A stretch of DNA of 64,000 nt from NCBI GenBank assembly GCA_018873225.1, contig JAEILZ010000005.1:3844001-3908000 (forward strand). The letters run 5' to 3'. How positions within the stretch are numbered: position 1 is the stretch's first letter; each line of letters opens with the position of its first letter. Origin of the DNA: [Phialemoniopsis] sp. UDSM-2020. Taxonomy: Eukaryota; Ascomycota; Sordariomycetes; Thyridiales; Thyridiaceae. This document shows, one piece after another, positions 11,962 through 23,338 of this stretch. Under the pieces are notes generated by a model, which was not told the origin of the DNA, ran no database searches, and was given only the letters and a program-made list of their open reading frames with translations. A program made the translations under genes and the position numbers.

Positions 11962-13732
11962 ATGGCGACCTCCCACGACCCAACGCAGGGCATCTCCAAC
12001 GCGGGTAACCCTAAAGCCTCGACCGAGCAGCATAACGAGCATGTTGAGCATGCTCGTCCGCGTGATAGTGAGCAGACTGTCGTTGAGCCCGAAAAGCATG
12101 GCCAGAACCTAGGCCCTTCGGGAACGGCGACCTCCAAGGCTAAGAAACACGAGTCCAAATTGCCAGATGGCAAGCGGGAACTCCTCGAGGCCGAAGAGTA
12201 TCATCACCTTGGCTACAGCTATCCCACCTGGAAGAAATGGGGGATTCTCACCATCATGTTCCTCATCCAGATCAGCATCAACCTCAACGCCAGTCTCTAC
12301 GCCAACGCCGTCAAGAACGTCTCTCACAAATTTGGTGTGAGCGAGCAGGTGGCCCGTATCCCCCAGTTGACTTTCCTCTGCGCCTACGCATTTGGCTGCG
12401 AGCTGTGGGCTCCGTGGTCCGAGGAGTTGGGTCGATGGCCGACCCAACAGCTGAGTTTGCTACTCGTGAACATCTGGCAGCTGCCTTGCGCTTTTGCGCC
12501 CAACTATGCTACTCTTGTTATCTGCCGTCTTCTTGGCGGTCTGTCCACCGCTGGTGGCTCGGTGACTCTCGGCGTCCTTGCTGACATGTGGGAGCCTGAC
12601 GACCAAGAGTATGCCATCGCCTGGCTTGTCCTGTCTTCCGTCGGCGGTTCCGTGGTTGGTGCTGTCATTGGTGGCTTCGTCGAGGCCAACAAGTCGCTCG
12701 AATGGATCTTTTGGACTCAGCTAATCGCCGGAGGCACTGTTCAGCTGCTGCACTTTGTTCTCGTCCCAGAGACTCGCGCCACCATCATCCTCGACCGACT
12801 CGCCAAGAAGAAGAGGAAGAACGGCGAAGGCGAGGTCTACGGCCCCAACGAGGTCCGCAAGATGACTGGCAAGGGCTTGACTTTCCGCGAGGTGCTCGTC
12901 ATTTGGTGCCGCCCTTTCTACATGCTCATCACGGAGCCAATCATCGCATGGCTGTCGGCCGTCAGTGGTTTCAGTGACAATCTTATCTTCATCTTCCTGC
13001 AAGGCTTTCAGCCCGTGTACAAGCAATGGGGCTTTGGCACAATTGGCATCAGTCTCGCTTTTATACCGCTGCTGGTCGGCTACATCATTGCGTATTTCTC
13101 ATTCCTGCCGTCGATCCACATGTTCCGCCAAAAGAGGCGCAAGTATGGGTCAGACTCTGTTCCGCCCGAAGCTAGACTTTGGTGGCTACGTTATGGTAAG
13201 CGTTGTTAAGGAGCGTTTCTCATCTTGGCACATCAAATTAACACTCTTTCCAGTAATTCTCCTGGAACCGATAGGTCTAATTGGCTTCGCCTGGACATCT
13301 CTTGGCCCGCCTCGGGTCCACTGGATTGCCCCCATGATCTTTTCTTCACTAGTCGGCATCGCCAATTACTCAATCTACCAGTCATCCATCGACTACACCG
13401 TCGCAGCCTATGGGATCTACGCCGCCTCTGCTACCGGAGGCAACGACTTTGCCCGCGACTTCCTGTCGGGCATTGCCGCTATCTACTCCACGCCCATGTA
13501 CGAGAATATCGGCAAGGAGCACCCGCTGGAATGGGCCTCGACTATCCTGGCCATCATCGCCGTCCTGGTGACGACGCCTGTGTTTTACTTCTACAAGCAT
13601 GGCCCGGAGATCCGAAAGCGGTCCAAATTCGCCGCTGAGATTGAGAAGGCGAGAAAGGAGGGCCGGCAGGGACTCCCTAAGAACGAAGGAGAGAAGCCTG
13701 ACCTTCCTGGACATAATGAGGAGAAGGTCTAA
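11962..13732 (+). CDS. MFS drug:H+ antiporter (DHA1) transporter
   Basis: Twelve-helix major facilitator of the polyamine/fluconazole-resistance-like DHA1 group. Exons 11962-13195 and 13254-13732 give 570 residues. A hydrophilic, Lys/Glu-rich N-terminal tail of about 90 residues precedes the first helix. The region ICRLLGGLSTAGGSVTLGVL, followed by ADMW, corresponds to motif C. PAEIYS-type motifs are replaced by GIAAIYSTPMYENIG near the end, which is common in DHA1 proteins. Such proteins export small hydrophobic or cationic compounds from the plasma membrane. It lies upstream of the hydratase/aldolase group but in its own transcription unit, so membership of that group is uncertain. Confidence 0.86.
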
Positions 13733-13916
13733 AAGTGCCTGCAAGAAAAGAATATCACTTCTTGCCTGTGATCAACATTCTGTATACATATGTACTATTG
13801 TTTATGTCAGACGATACACACGACAAGTTATACATATACGATTATTGTGTCATCAATAGCTCAATAGCACTGAATTCCGATATTTCTCTTATCTTAAGTG
13901 ATACGAGCTACCCGTC

Positions 13917-14702
13917 TTACAATTTCGGGCCTTGTACGCCTGTCGGCCGTGAATGAACGTAACTCAACATCTTCAGAGCCTTGCTGGCCTCACCATACAG
14001 CTCGTTCCTTAGAATCCCGTAAACGCCCGCCTTCCCCTTACCCTGCCAACTCTTGGCGATATCGATGGCTAGGCCCAGTATCTCGTCAGCAGATCCCCCA
14101 GAATCAACGATCTCGTCCTTGACTGCCTCGACGCCTGTCCACCGATGAGCCTGCAGAAGCATTTTTCGAGCGATGGTTGGGTGAAGTTTGAGTCTGGGCA
14201 GGGTCCCAATACCCGGAAATGAGAGTCCAAGATCAACAGGCGGCATGCAGAAGAAGCCGCGAGATGTGTTCATGACCCGGTAGTCGTGGGCCAGGGCGAA
14301 CGGACAACCGCCGCCAAATGTGTGGCCCGTGATGCATGCGATCGTCGGGAAAGGGAAGTCTAGTATTGTAGCAAGCATCTGCCCATCTGTTAACATACCA
14401 TTTCTTACCAGCATCTTATGACAACTCACTGGGTAAAAGCCATCACAAATCAACCATGGGTCCGGATCCTCGAGCTCGAGACCGGTGCACCAGAACTTGT
14501 CATTGCTTCCTCGCGTGATCACGGCTCCGCCTACACCAGCCCCGATTCGCCGTTGGATATGATGGAAGGCTCTTATGATCTCTTGGCAGAATGATGCCGT
14601 TAATTTGTTCTGATCGCCTCTACGAAGCGTGATAATGTAGATGTTATTGGGCCTTTCTTCGACGGTAAGATCCCGATAATCCGTTTGCTCCCGTGACGCC
14701 AT
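13917..14702 (-). CDS. Enoyl-CoA hydratase/isomerase, PTS1-like C-terminus
   Basis: Crotonase-fold enzyme acting on an enoyl-CoA. The start MASREQTDYRD at 14702 is preferred over the ATG at 14804. A 51-nt intron (14429-14379) is inferred because the unspliced frame inserts 17 residues between DGFYP and LATILDFPFP, a conserved run in homologues; spliced, the protein is 244 residues. The oxyanion-hole segment is ITGHTFGGGCPFALAHDYR, and PPVDLGLSFPGIG is typical of fungal delta3-delta2 enoyl-CoA isomerases. The C-terminus is PKL, a permissible peroxisomal targeting tripeptide. It is divergent from the aldolase gene and near an acyl-CoA synthetase. Confidence 0.87.
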   Translation of the reverse strand: MASREQTDYRDLTVEERPNNIYIITLRRGDQNKLTASFCQEIIRAFHHIQRRIGAGVGGAVITRGSNDKFWCTGLELEDPDPWLICDGFYPVSCHKMLVRNGMLTDGQMLATILDFPFPTIACITGHTFGGGCPFALAHDYRVMNTSRGFFCMPPVDLGLSFPGIGTLPRLKLHPTIARKMLLQAHRWTGVEAVKDEIVDSGGSADEILGLAIDIAKSWQGKGKAGVYGILRNELYGEASKALKMLSYVHSRPTGVQGPKL

Positions 14703-15070
14703 GATCAGACGATGTGATATCTGCAGAATATCTCGTCGATTGACTAGTCCCAATTGCATTGCCAGTGTCGAGAATGCATCTTGTGCTAGCATCTGCCCAC
14801 CCACTGATTGTGCCTGAGATTAAGTGCCGCGAAATTGCCGTGCGGAGTGCCGAGCCGGCGATTTTCGGTCATGACACGGGAATTGCAAACGGTGATCCCC
14901 CGCACTTTTCGCCACCCCATACCATCTCCAGAGCACGCCTTACGTGCCTCTCTACATTGTGGCATGGTCCATATAACCGTAATGTGCAAGACTCAGTTCA
15001 CTGTTATGCCACTATCGCCATCTGTAGCTTAGTATTTGTTATTGTACTCGCATCTTTGACTATCCCGACC
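14703..15070. promoter_or_regulatory. Divergent promoter, hydratase / aldolase
   Basis: A 368-bp region between outward-facing starts at 14702 and 15071. The plus strand is open across part of it in frame with the aldolase, but that extension has no family similarity I recognise and is treated as untranslated. Confidence 0.5.
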
Positions 15071-16103
15071 ATGGCCCCATCTGCTGTTGAACTGATCGGT
15101 GAGAGCACCGTGAACGCGGCGCTTGGAGCGAAGGGCATGACGACGTCGGGGAAGAAGCTCCAGATCAGAACCTACCCCAAGTTCGAATCTCTAGAAGAGG
15201 AGAGGCTTTATCGGAAGCAACACCTTGCTGCTGCTTATCGGATGTAGGAACTCTAAAACTTTTCGAAGATTCCGGGGTGTCAATGCTGACTTTTACGGCT
15301 CCAGTTTTGCTGAACGCGGTTTCGACGAAGGCATCGCTGGACACATGTGAGAATATTCTGGGCAACTTGACTAGGTGACATGAACTAACATAGTCAACTT
15401 AAGGTCCGTTCGGGACCCCATTCTGACGGATCATTTCTGGCTCAACCCGCTCTCTCAGCATTTCGCCACTATCAGCGTCTCCGACCTGATCCTGGTCAAC
15501 GAGGAAGGCGAGGTCGTCATCGGAGATCAGCCCATTAACGCAGCCGCGTTTGCCATCCACTCAGAAAGTATGCACAAACTCCAACAAAGCCGGTCAAGGG
15601 AAGGTTGACACTGACGTTGTGCAGTCCACAAAGCGCGCCCAGACGTCCACGCCGCATGCCACGCGCACTCCGTCTACGGCAAGGCCTTCTCCGTCTTTGG
15701 GCGCGAGCTAGACATGATCACGCAGGACTCGCTGCGCTTCTACAAGTCGCACGGCGTGTACAAGCAGTTTGGCGGGATCGTGCTGGACCGGGACGAGGGC
15801 CGGCGCATCGCCGACGTGCTCGGCGACGGCAAGGCCGTCATTCTGCAGAACCACGGCCTGCTGACGGTCGGCCGCAGCGTCGACGAGGCGGCGTTCTGGT
15901 TCATGAGCCTCGACAAGACGTGCCACGCGCAGCTTCTCGTCGATGCTGCTTCTGCCGGCAGCGGGCATGCCAAGAAGTTTATCAACGAGGAGGAGGCGCG
16001 CTACACGTATGCGCAGGTTGGTGGGCCGGAGAAGGGGTGGTTGGCCTTTCAGGGGTACTATGATGAGATCTTGCAGAAGACTGGAGGCAGTTTCTTGAAG
16101 TAA
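15071..16103 (+). CDS. Class II aldolase/adducin-family protein
   Basis: Exons 15071-15243, 15305-15346 (only 42 nt), 15404-15567 and 15625-16103 give 285 residues. The tiny second exon restores FAERGFDEGIAGHMSVRDP, the conserved start of the domain. The zinc-binding histidines are in VHAACHAHSVYG, and ILQNHGLLTVG is the conserved later segment. Proteins of this family are fuculose/rhamnulose-phosphate-type aldolases or sulfur-salvage dehydratases; many fungal members are uncharacterised. No PTS1 tail is present. It sits between the hydratase (divergent) and the acyl-CoA synthetase (convergent), suggesting retro-aldol cleavage in the same pathway (inference). Confidence 0.87.
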
Positions 16104-16315
16104 AGAACTGAATCGAATGACTTTGAACCGAGAATAAGTCCACTTACGCTTGATATCCAAACTTAAAGATTGTGTTAGAGAAAGAAGTAAGCTATGATTT
16201 AAGTGCGCAAATTTCTCGCAAGAGGCTTGCACCACGGTCTTCGTCAGGACTAGCCCTGAGGGTGTTTTCAAGCAAGACAAGGTATTTGAGGCTTTGATAG
16301 CAGAACATCATAAGA

Positions 16316-18177
16316 TTACAATCTAGCTCTAGGTCTTTGGACAGATGTCCTCGGCTCGAATCTCTGAATCTGGTCTGCAAATGCCGGGTTCTCAAACACC
16401 TCCTTGCATACAGTAGGCTTCTTGACCTTGCCACTAGTCGTCCGGGGCAGATCCTCTGCAGTAAACAGAAGAGTCGGCAACTTGTATCCAGAGAGAGAGT
16501 TCCTCAGGCTGTCTCGCAGGCTTGTGATAGGCAAGTTCACAGGTTTCGACAGAATGAGAGCTGCCGCTACTCGTTGCCCAAACTCGTCGTCGGGTACACC
16601 GACTACTGCAGCCTCTGATACATAGCTTAAACCAAGCAAGTGCCTTTCAACTTCTACAGCAGATATCTTGTAGCCTCCTGACTTGATAACTTGGAGATAT
16701 TAGTGAGCTGAATCAGATAGTAGTAGCGAGGAATTTGCTTACTGTCGATTGATGCACGGCCCATGATAGACCAGTATGGCCCGTCTTTCCGACCAATGTC
16801 TCCTGTCCTGAAATATCCGTCCGCATCGAACGCCTTTTGAGTAGCCTCGGCGGCTTGGTGATACCGCAGTATCATGCCAGGCGCCTTGACCAAGATCTCA
16901 CCCTGAGGCTCGGTTGCTAAGCGTACATCACATCCTGATAGTGTCCGTCCTACGGATCCCTGTACAAGTCAGCTAGTAATTCGGAGCATGTTCAATGTCC
17001 TGTGCTCACCTCGGGAACATCAGAGTTGTTGTGCAACGGCGTAAGGATAGCTGTGCTGAGTTCTGAAGAGCCGTAACGTTCGAGGATCCTCTTTCCGGAG
17101 AGCAAAGCCCATTTTGCATGCAATGGTGCCGACAGAGCTGATGTGCCGGACATCATGAATCTCAGGGACCTCAGGCCGTTGATGTAGGTATCTCGATCTA
17201 GGGAATGCTGGATGACGTCTTCGTAGTGACGCATTAATCGTGTGTACATTGTTGGCTGTTGTAGGAGTGACATTAGTACCTTGATCTAGTCTTTTCAATG
17301 GACTTGTTCTTGCAGGGTATCTAGGATTGAAGCTTACAACTCCTCCAAAGACAGTCAGCCCTCCTTGACGCAGCCGTTCCCATATTCTAGGGACATTGAA
17401 GGTACTGGATTCGAGACAAGCTCCGCTGAGCAGGAACGGAACGAAGCATACCGAGATTCCAGCGATATGATGGACGGGCATGCAATGAAGCATGACGTCG
17501 TTTGCGGTTATCTCGAAATGGTCCGCAAGCGCCTGTGTACCAGACGAGAGAATCTCCCTGGGCAAGACTACAGCCTTGGGGCGGCCAGTGGTACCTGATG
17601 TGAAGATGACCAGGCCGGCTCGTTCGGTATTGAGAGAACGCCTGGAGTCAATGTAGATCTCCGTTGGAATCAAATCCCTTGGGCGCAACGAAGATCCAGT
17701 GTCTATCATGGGGAGTGACTGCCCGCTTTTGTCTTTCAAGCGCTTCTGTACTGCCGTTGTGAGATCTGCTAGGTCGCTATGATATACCAGCGCTGATGCA
17801 GTGCTTTTCTCAGCAAAGTAGAGAGCTTCTGAAATCGGGACATGAGAAGAGACGGGAACAATGACACCGCCTAGGGCAAGAATGGCTAGAAATCCCACGA
17901 CGTAGTCGTAACCCGGGCCCGCCAACAGTAGAAAAAAGACCTCTTCATCCTTGGACAGTCTCGCTCTCGTCAGTGGAGGTAATGTTTCGTAAATTGACTG
18001 TCGTCGTGCTAGAACATCATTGAGTAGTCGGGCATGTGATGCAGAAAACCCGTGCACCAGGTCCTTGATGGCGATGTGAGTTTCCGGTAATCTGTTGGCA
18101 AACCCGAGGAGCCTCACAAAGAGTGGGAAAATTGGTAGAACATTCGTCATGTTGTTGACACTTCCTGATACGGCCAT
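16316..18177 (-). CDS. Acyl-CoA synthetase (ANL family), PTS1 end
   Basis: AMP-forming acid:CoA ligase resembling malonyl-CoA synthetase (ACSF3)-like and medium-chain enzymes. Exons 18177-17338, 17279-17010, 16959-16743 and 16689-16316 give 566 residues. Motifs: phosphate loop IFTSGTTGRPKAV (about residues 191-203), LERYGSSE, YFRTGDIG, and the hinge region IIKSGGYKIS, which fixed the last splice acceptor at 16690. PRTTSGKVKKP carries the catalytic lysine. The C-terminus ARL is a peroxisomal PTS1. It shares a 287-bp divergent promoter with the Zn2Cys6 regulator. With the hydratase and aldolase it suggests activation and chain shortening of a carboxylic acid in peroxisomes (inference). Confidence 0.87.
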
Positions 18178-18464
18178 GGTGATGCCCTAGTTCAGCAACA
18201 CAGAGAATGCATGTTAACTGTCGAGTCCTCCGGTGAATTACAGCGTATAAGGCGCGCTGAATCACCACTAGCACTGCCGGTTCTCGTCGGCTAGCCTAAG
18301 CCTCAGCATTGCTAGTGTGTTTGCTGCGCTCCACATAGCGTCAATGAGGTGCGAAGAAATGCCGTGAAATTGCCGCAAGTAGCGTCGACCATCTTTCGCA
18401 TTCTGATATCAACAAATATTTCTGCCCATCTCTTGATCTGTCTGATGTGCTGATCAAATTCGAC
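18178..18464. promoter_or_regulatory. Divergent promoter, acyl-CoA synthetase / regulator
   Basis: A 287-bp spacer with CCGG- and CGG-type triplets (for example near 18230 and 18280), consistent with but not proof of Zn2Cys6 binding. It suggests co-regulation of the synthetase with its regulator. Confidence 0.45.
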
Positions 18465-20831
18465 ATGGACCAGACAGCCGAGGAATCCCGAGCGGGACAC
18501 AACTCCACAGACGCCCCGGACGGACCCCAGACCCCTGTTGCCACCCCAGGTCCAACAAAGTCTCGAGGGGCAAAGGCTTGCGTGATCTGTAACAGAAGAA
18601 AGGTGATTGGATGATGCGACTGTGCGTGGATGTTGCTTGCTGACATGGATATGCAAGATCCGGTGCAACCTCGTCAAAAACGGAGATCAGTGCGATAATT
18701 GCAAAGAATTTGGCTACGACTGCATGTATGCTGCTCCCTCAACCATTCTCTGAAGGGGGCCATGTAGCTTGACTAACGCCTCAACTGTCGCAGACCTCAC
18801 GAACGAAAACGAAAGCGATACACCGTCATAGCCAACAGTGGTTCGGACGAACATGCTGTCGTCCAGGGAAACAAGCGGCAGGCGGTCGCTGCACCCGAGA
18901 GCACAAGTGTAGACCCGAGCACAATCACCAACCCTAGCACTGTCAATGCATCAGAGAACCCAGGGCCGTCCATGGAATCTCGAAGTGGTGCCACACCACA
19001 CAAGACAGCCGACTTTGTGCAGGCAGCTCTGGTCTCCCAGTTCGGCTACAACGCCGCTCCCGCTCCACTGCCAACCACACCTCAAAGCATTGCGCTATCC
19101 TCGCAACATTCAACAAACTCGCCAGTCGCCTTCATAGGGCGGTTCAAGTACATAGGGGCCGAGGTACTGCCTTTCGAAGGATCCGCAGTGGATGAACAAG
19201 TCGACTTGCCCCATTCGTCATTGACCCAGGATGACATCAAGGTACTGCAGTTTCGAAGAGCGTTTGAGATACCTTGTCGCGCAGTGATCGAAGGACTGGT
19301 ATCTTCATTCACTTCAAAGTGTATTCCTTGGATGCCGGTGATATCGGCCGAAACCCTGCACCAGCTCCAGGCTGGCGATGTCTCGAAAACACCGCTGCTC
19401 CTTCTGCAGGCATTACTGATGGCCGGTTCGTAAGTACCTCTCCAGTGACCTTGTTCATGGACCTCAGACTGATGACGTCCAAAGTCGTATGCAGACCGAA
19501 ACCTCGCCACTAGCGACAGCCTCTACGCAAGACCTCTATAACCGGGCCAAGGTACTCTTCTTTATGGGCTACGAGAAGGATCCAATGACTCTTGTCAGTG
19601 CTGTTTGTATCCTGCAGTATTGGAACCCAAGCGGACCTGCGCATGTATCGATTCACAACAGCATTCACTGGCTACGGATTGGGGTAGGCCTTGCCTTTCA
19701 GATAGGCTTGCACAAGGAACCTCAGCCGGATGTTCATGATCGTCAGCTTCGCAGGCGGTTATTCTGGACATTGTACGCCCGCGACTCGCTCCTCTCCGTG
19801 GGGCAGGGCCGGCCACGAGCGATCCACCTGGAAGACTGCACGACGGAGCCACCGAGTCTATCAGACTTCCCCGCTCCGACCAAAGCCGCTCATCTCTTTG
19901 TCAGATACGTCAAGGTCGCTGGTATACTTGGAGACATCGCTCAGTGGTACCTGCGAAGCTGCCCTGGAGGTGATATCAAGAAGCAAAGCCTTGAGACGCG
20001 GCTGCTCGAGTAGGTTCGAACATTGTCCCCGGAGCTTCGCATAGTGGATCATTCAGGTACTCACCTTGCCTATGACTGCGACGTTCGCTTCCTTTTTCTA
20101 CCATACTTCACAGCCATTTCGATTCTCCACAAGCCGAGACTATCGGCTGGTGAGACCAGGGGTCCGCACGCCAACATACCGTCAACTGTCGCAGCTTCAT
20201 GTGTCACTCGTATCTTCGAGGACGCACTAGCGAGGAATCAAGTTCGCAATGGGGTTGCAATGCAGGCAATATACCTGCTCATCGCAGGCGTATGCCAGCT
20301 GAGCAATTACTGTAGGTATGACACTGATCTTAAGCACATGCACTGAGAACTGATCGATGCCTGATAGCTTATCCGCTTTTGTGGGATGTGTCCCTGGCTG
20401 AGCTAGACATTATCACATTATCATTGTCTGAACTGTCGAAGACATGGCAAACGGCAAAGGAGACAGCAAACGTGTTACGGCGATTGAGGACTGCAATGTC
20501 AGCTGCACCGACGTTCCCCGATCCTCCTCCACTTCAACCAAAAGGTGACGAGCTGGGCTTCTTTGAAGCCTTTGGTCCCGATTTCAGTAGGAAGCTTCCG
20601 ATCATCCAGGAGCACTGGTCTTCCAATCCTACATATCAAAGATTGAATCAAACCGACCAACAAGATCAGACGTCGCCCAATTATTTCATGGATACAGTCA
20701 ATTCGAACGATTACGATCCTTCGAGATCTATACTGGGAGATGGTTCACAGGATATAATGGCCGACGTTCTAGGCTCACTCTCTGCAGACCTTCTCCAAGG
20801 GGGCGAGGACTGGTTCCTACAGCATATTTGA
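18465..20831 (+). CDS. Zn2Cys6 transcription factor interrupted by in-frame TAG
   Basis: Nuclear pathway-type regulator. Exons 18465-18602, 18658-18725, 18794-19429, 19485-20311 and 20368-20831 total 2133 nt (711 codons including the final stop). The zinc cluster is C39-x2-C42-x6-C49-x8-C58-x2-C61-x6-C68, followed by a basic PHERKRKR linker and a fungal-specific middle homology region (residues about 200-560). Codon 457 (20011-20013) is TAG in the middle of the conserved region, where LLE-[stop]-VRTLSPELR reads as if a Trp were expected. The frame is otherwise intact on both sides across all five exons. Read literally, the product is 456 residues; with readthrough, recoding or editing it is 710. 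It could be a new pseudogene. Confidence 0.8.
20006..20019 (+). other. In-frame TAG in a 4-bp palindromic hairpin loop
   Basis: The stop codon of the regulator (20011-20013) lies in a 6-nt loop, GTAGGT, flanked by TCGA (20006-20009) and TCGA (20016-20019), which are self-complementary and can form a short stem. The adenosine at 20012 is preceded by U and followed by G. This matches the UAG-to-UGG context described for sexual-stage A-to-I mRNA editing in Fusarium and Neurospora. Whether editing occurs is unknown. Confidence 0.45.
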
Positions 20832-20904
20832 CTCGTAACAATAAACACTATGACCAGAAGTGTTTGCATAATGACCACAGTGACAGTCCACACACTCTTG
20901 TCTT

Positions 20905-23168
20905 TCACTTCTTCTCCTGTCCATCCATGCTCTCAACGTGATCAATCTGTCCCTTCTCCAGCGCCACATCCTTTCCCGCGATAGTCGCCGGGTCCTCCTG
21001 CGCATTCAGCTCACGCACACGTGCAAGCGCTTCTGGCGAGACTTGAGCGTTCTCTGAGTCAATCATGGCCTGCAGCGGAAGTGCATGACCTGTCTTGAGC
21101 TTGCGCCTTTGTGCTTCCCACTGCAGCCAGAGAGGCAACGACGCGTAGCTGATGATGCACAGAGCAAGCATGACGCACGTGGCCAGAAACCCGTTTTTGT
21201 AGTAAGGGGCGTCGGTTTTGGGGTACATCTTCGTACAATAGCTGTTAGATAGATTGTCCACTGAAAGGGGGAATGAGGTGAAAACGTACCTGTGGACCCA
21301 GGATCGAAGCTATCGACAATGAGGCCACGACAGCCGCACCTCCGGTGGCTTGCTCCATAGCACCGTACAGGGTAGAGCTACGATAGCTCATGATGATAGG
21401 TTGCCCAATGCGTACCATTTGAGCGAGGAAAGCCATGCCGTACAGTGAGATGGTGCTGATGCTCGTGTCTCTGGCTTCCGGGTGGAAGGAGACGTATGCC
21501 CAGACGGCGAATCCAGGAATTGAAATCAAGGAGGGGATCAAGTAGTGCCACATGCGCTCGCGGGTCCAGTCGGAGTGCCAACCGATGAACCAGAACAAAG
21601 GCAGCGCGACAAGATTTGTGATGGAAGTGTACAGGTTTGACTTGTCGGAAGAGAACCGGAGGAACTAGGTTGTAAGGGTCAACATCGCTTTCTACAGCAG
21701 AGTATCCAGGTGTCTTGACTACTCACGGTTGACAAGATGGTAGGCAGGAAATTGGCGAGGCCCACTGAGACGGTACACAGGCAGCTAAACGAAATGAAGA
21801 ACACATAAGTGGACGGCCTCGTCATGATTCTGCGATGAAAAGTTAACATATACCTCGAGGAAGCCAATACTTGTCCCGCGTACCTGATGAAAGCCGCTCG
21901 ATCCCACGTAGCATCAGTCTTACGCGTTGATCCTCGCCCGAAACGATTGATAGCGATGTGTCTCTCTAAAGTCTCGATCAGCGCTGTTCATGGCTATTTG
22001 CGACTGACTACTCACCTTTCTCGCTGAGCGAAGTATCCGTTTCCGGGAAGGAATAGAGCACAAAGTAGACTGGAATGGCGAGAACACTGTGTTCCTGATT
22101 AGCAACAGCGCAAAGATGAATGTCTACCGTTTCCACAGGGCTTACATCGGAAGTGCGCCTTCGATAATCAGAAGCCACTGCCATCCGTCGAGACCTCCTT
22201 TCCCGTCAAGCTTAGGGGGCGCATGTCAGCGTTTTCCCCTTTGTACACGCATTGAACATCACTTACCTTCCCAATAGCCACAGCTAGGAACCCTGATATG
22301 GCCGAAGCTAGTGCGTTGGCGCTGTCGAAGATGCCAATCCGGAACGCCCTTTCGGAAGGCTTGTACCAGAAGGAGAAGTAGAGTATGCAGCATGGAACTG
22401 GAAGACGAGCGGGAATTAGTGTGAATGCTTCTGCACGTTTTGTGAGGACAATACTCGCCTACGCCAGACTCAGGGATGCCGAGGAAGAAGCGGCCAGCCA
22501 GCAGCCCAGCCGAGTTCTTCGCTGCTGCGATGGCCATGACAACGATGCCCCCTTCTGTTTATCAGCAAGCTTATTTTGAAATCTTGAGGAGTGGTGGACT
22601 GACATGTTATCATAAGCAGCGGCAGGACCTTTTTGGCACCATACTTCTTCAATGCTATGTTGGACGGGACCAACATCATGGTCACCATGCTAAAGCGAAT
22701 CGGTAAGCTCATGTGATGCGTTATTGAAATGGGCACGTTCGACTGACAAGTAGGTGATGGAGATGGCCCAGTTGAACTCGCTCCCTTCGAGGCCCAGCCG
22801 AGTCTGAATGTTGCTCGGCAGCCCCTTTTGCATAACGTTGGCGTTCCCCAAGTTGCTCCGATCCATGTACGCGAGGATGTAGATGATGAAGCAGGGCAGC
22901 AAGACTCGCAAGTCTAACTTCCGGACCAGTGCCGCCTCTTCGGCGGCGGTCCAACCGCGAGCATCAACGCCAGCCTGCGAGACACGGTCTTCGCTACTGT
23001 CTTGAGAGCAAGTCAGTTCCTCTGCTGTCAAAAAGACGCGTGCCACGAGCCACGCTCACCGTGTTTCCCATCTTTGTATGTAGGCGTCAAGACGTTCTTG
23101 ATGGACCACCCGCCAATGTAGACGCCATCTGCTTCCAAGGCGGCACGCTTCTTCGCAAAGCTGTTCAT
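20905..23168 (-). CDS. MFS permease, Dal5-like, multi-intron
   Basis: Anion:cation symporter-type uptake permease, tail-to-tail with the regulator (73 bp apart). It begins MNSFAKKRAALEADG at 23168 (another in-frame ATG is at 23210) and ends GQEKK at 20905. About nine short exons can be joined by canonical sites, for example KDGKH/DSSEDRVS and SITYF/SMVTMM. The signature AYMDRSNLGNANVM is in the first helix, and LLAGRFFLGIPESGV in the helix 4-5 region. I did not fix every exon boundary in 21600-22500, so the exact length (about 500 residues) is approximate. It probably imports the substrate of the neighbouring CoA-ligase pathway. Confidence 0.8.
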
Positions 23169-23280
23169 CGTTGCTTTCGACCTGGATAGAAGGCTCCAAC
23201 ATGGGTTCAATGGTCAAAATTGGGGGTACCTAGTAGTATCCTACAGCCAATTAGGTACTTCTTATACCTCATTATCCACC

Positions 23281-23338
23281 CTTCCCCACGCTTCCCCGAG
23301 AGCCGGCCGGGAATTTCGCGGGGATTTCGCGGGGGAAG
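23281..23338. repeat. GC-rich direct and inverted repeats in permease promoter
   Basis: Between 113 and 170 bp upstream of the permease ATG. It contains two CTTCCCC copies (23281, 23291), a CCGGCCGG palindrome (23303-23310), and an 11-bp perfect tandem repeat ATTTCGCGGGG (23313-23323 and 23324-23334), closed by GGGGAAG that is complementary to the first element. It could be a regulator-binding array or a hairpin. Confidence 0.6.

Noticed and set aside
12003..12014. Telomere-like TAACCCTAAA
   Set aside because: Single copy inside the coding sequence of the DHA1 transporter.
14759..15070. N-terminal extension of the class II aldolase
   Set aside because: Open by chance across the divergent promoter; no similarity, and the hydratase start region lies opposite.
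20010..20056. Possible 47-nt intron (GTAGGT...CAG) that would remove the TAG in the regulator
   Set aside because: Its length is not a multiple of three and splicing leads to a stop within six codons; the alternative acceptor at 20044 makes a 35-nt intron, too short. The uninterrupted frame after the TAG fits the family better.
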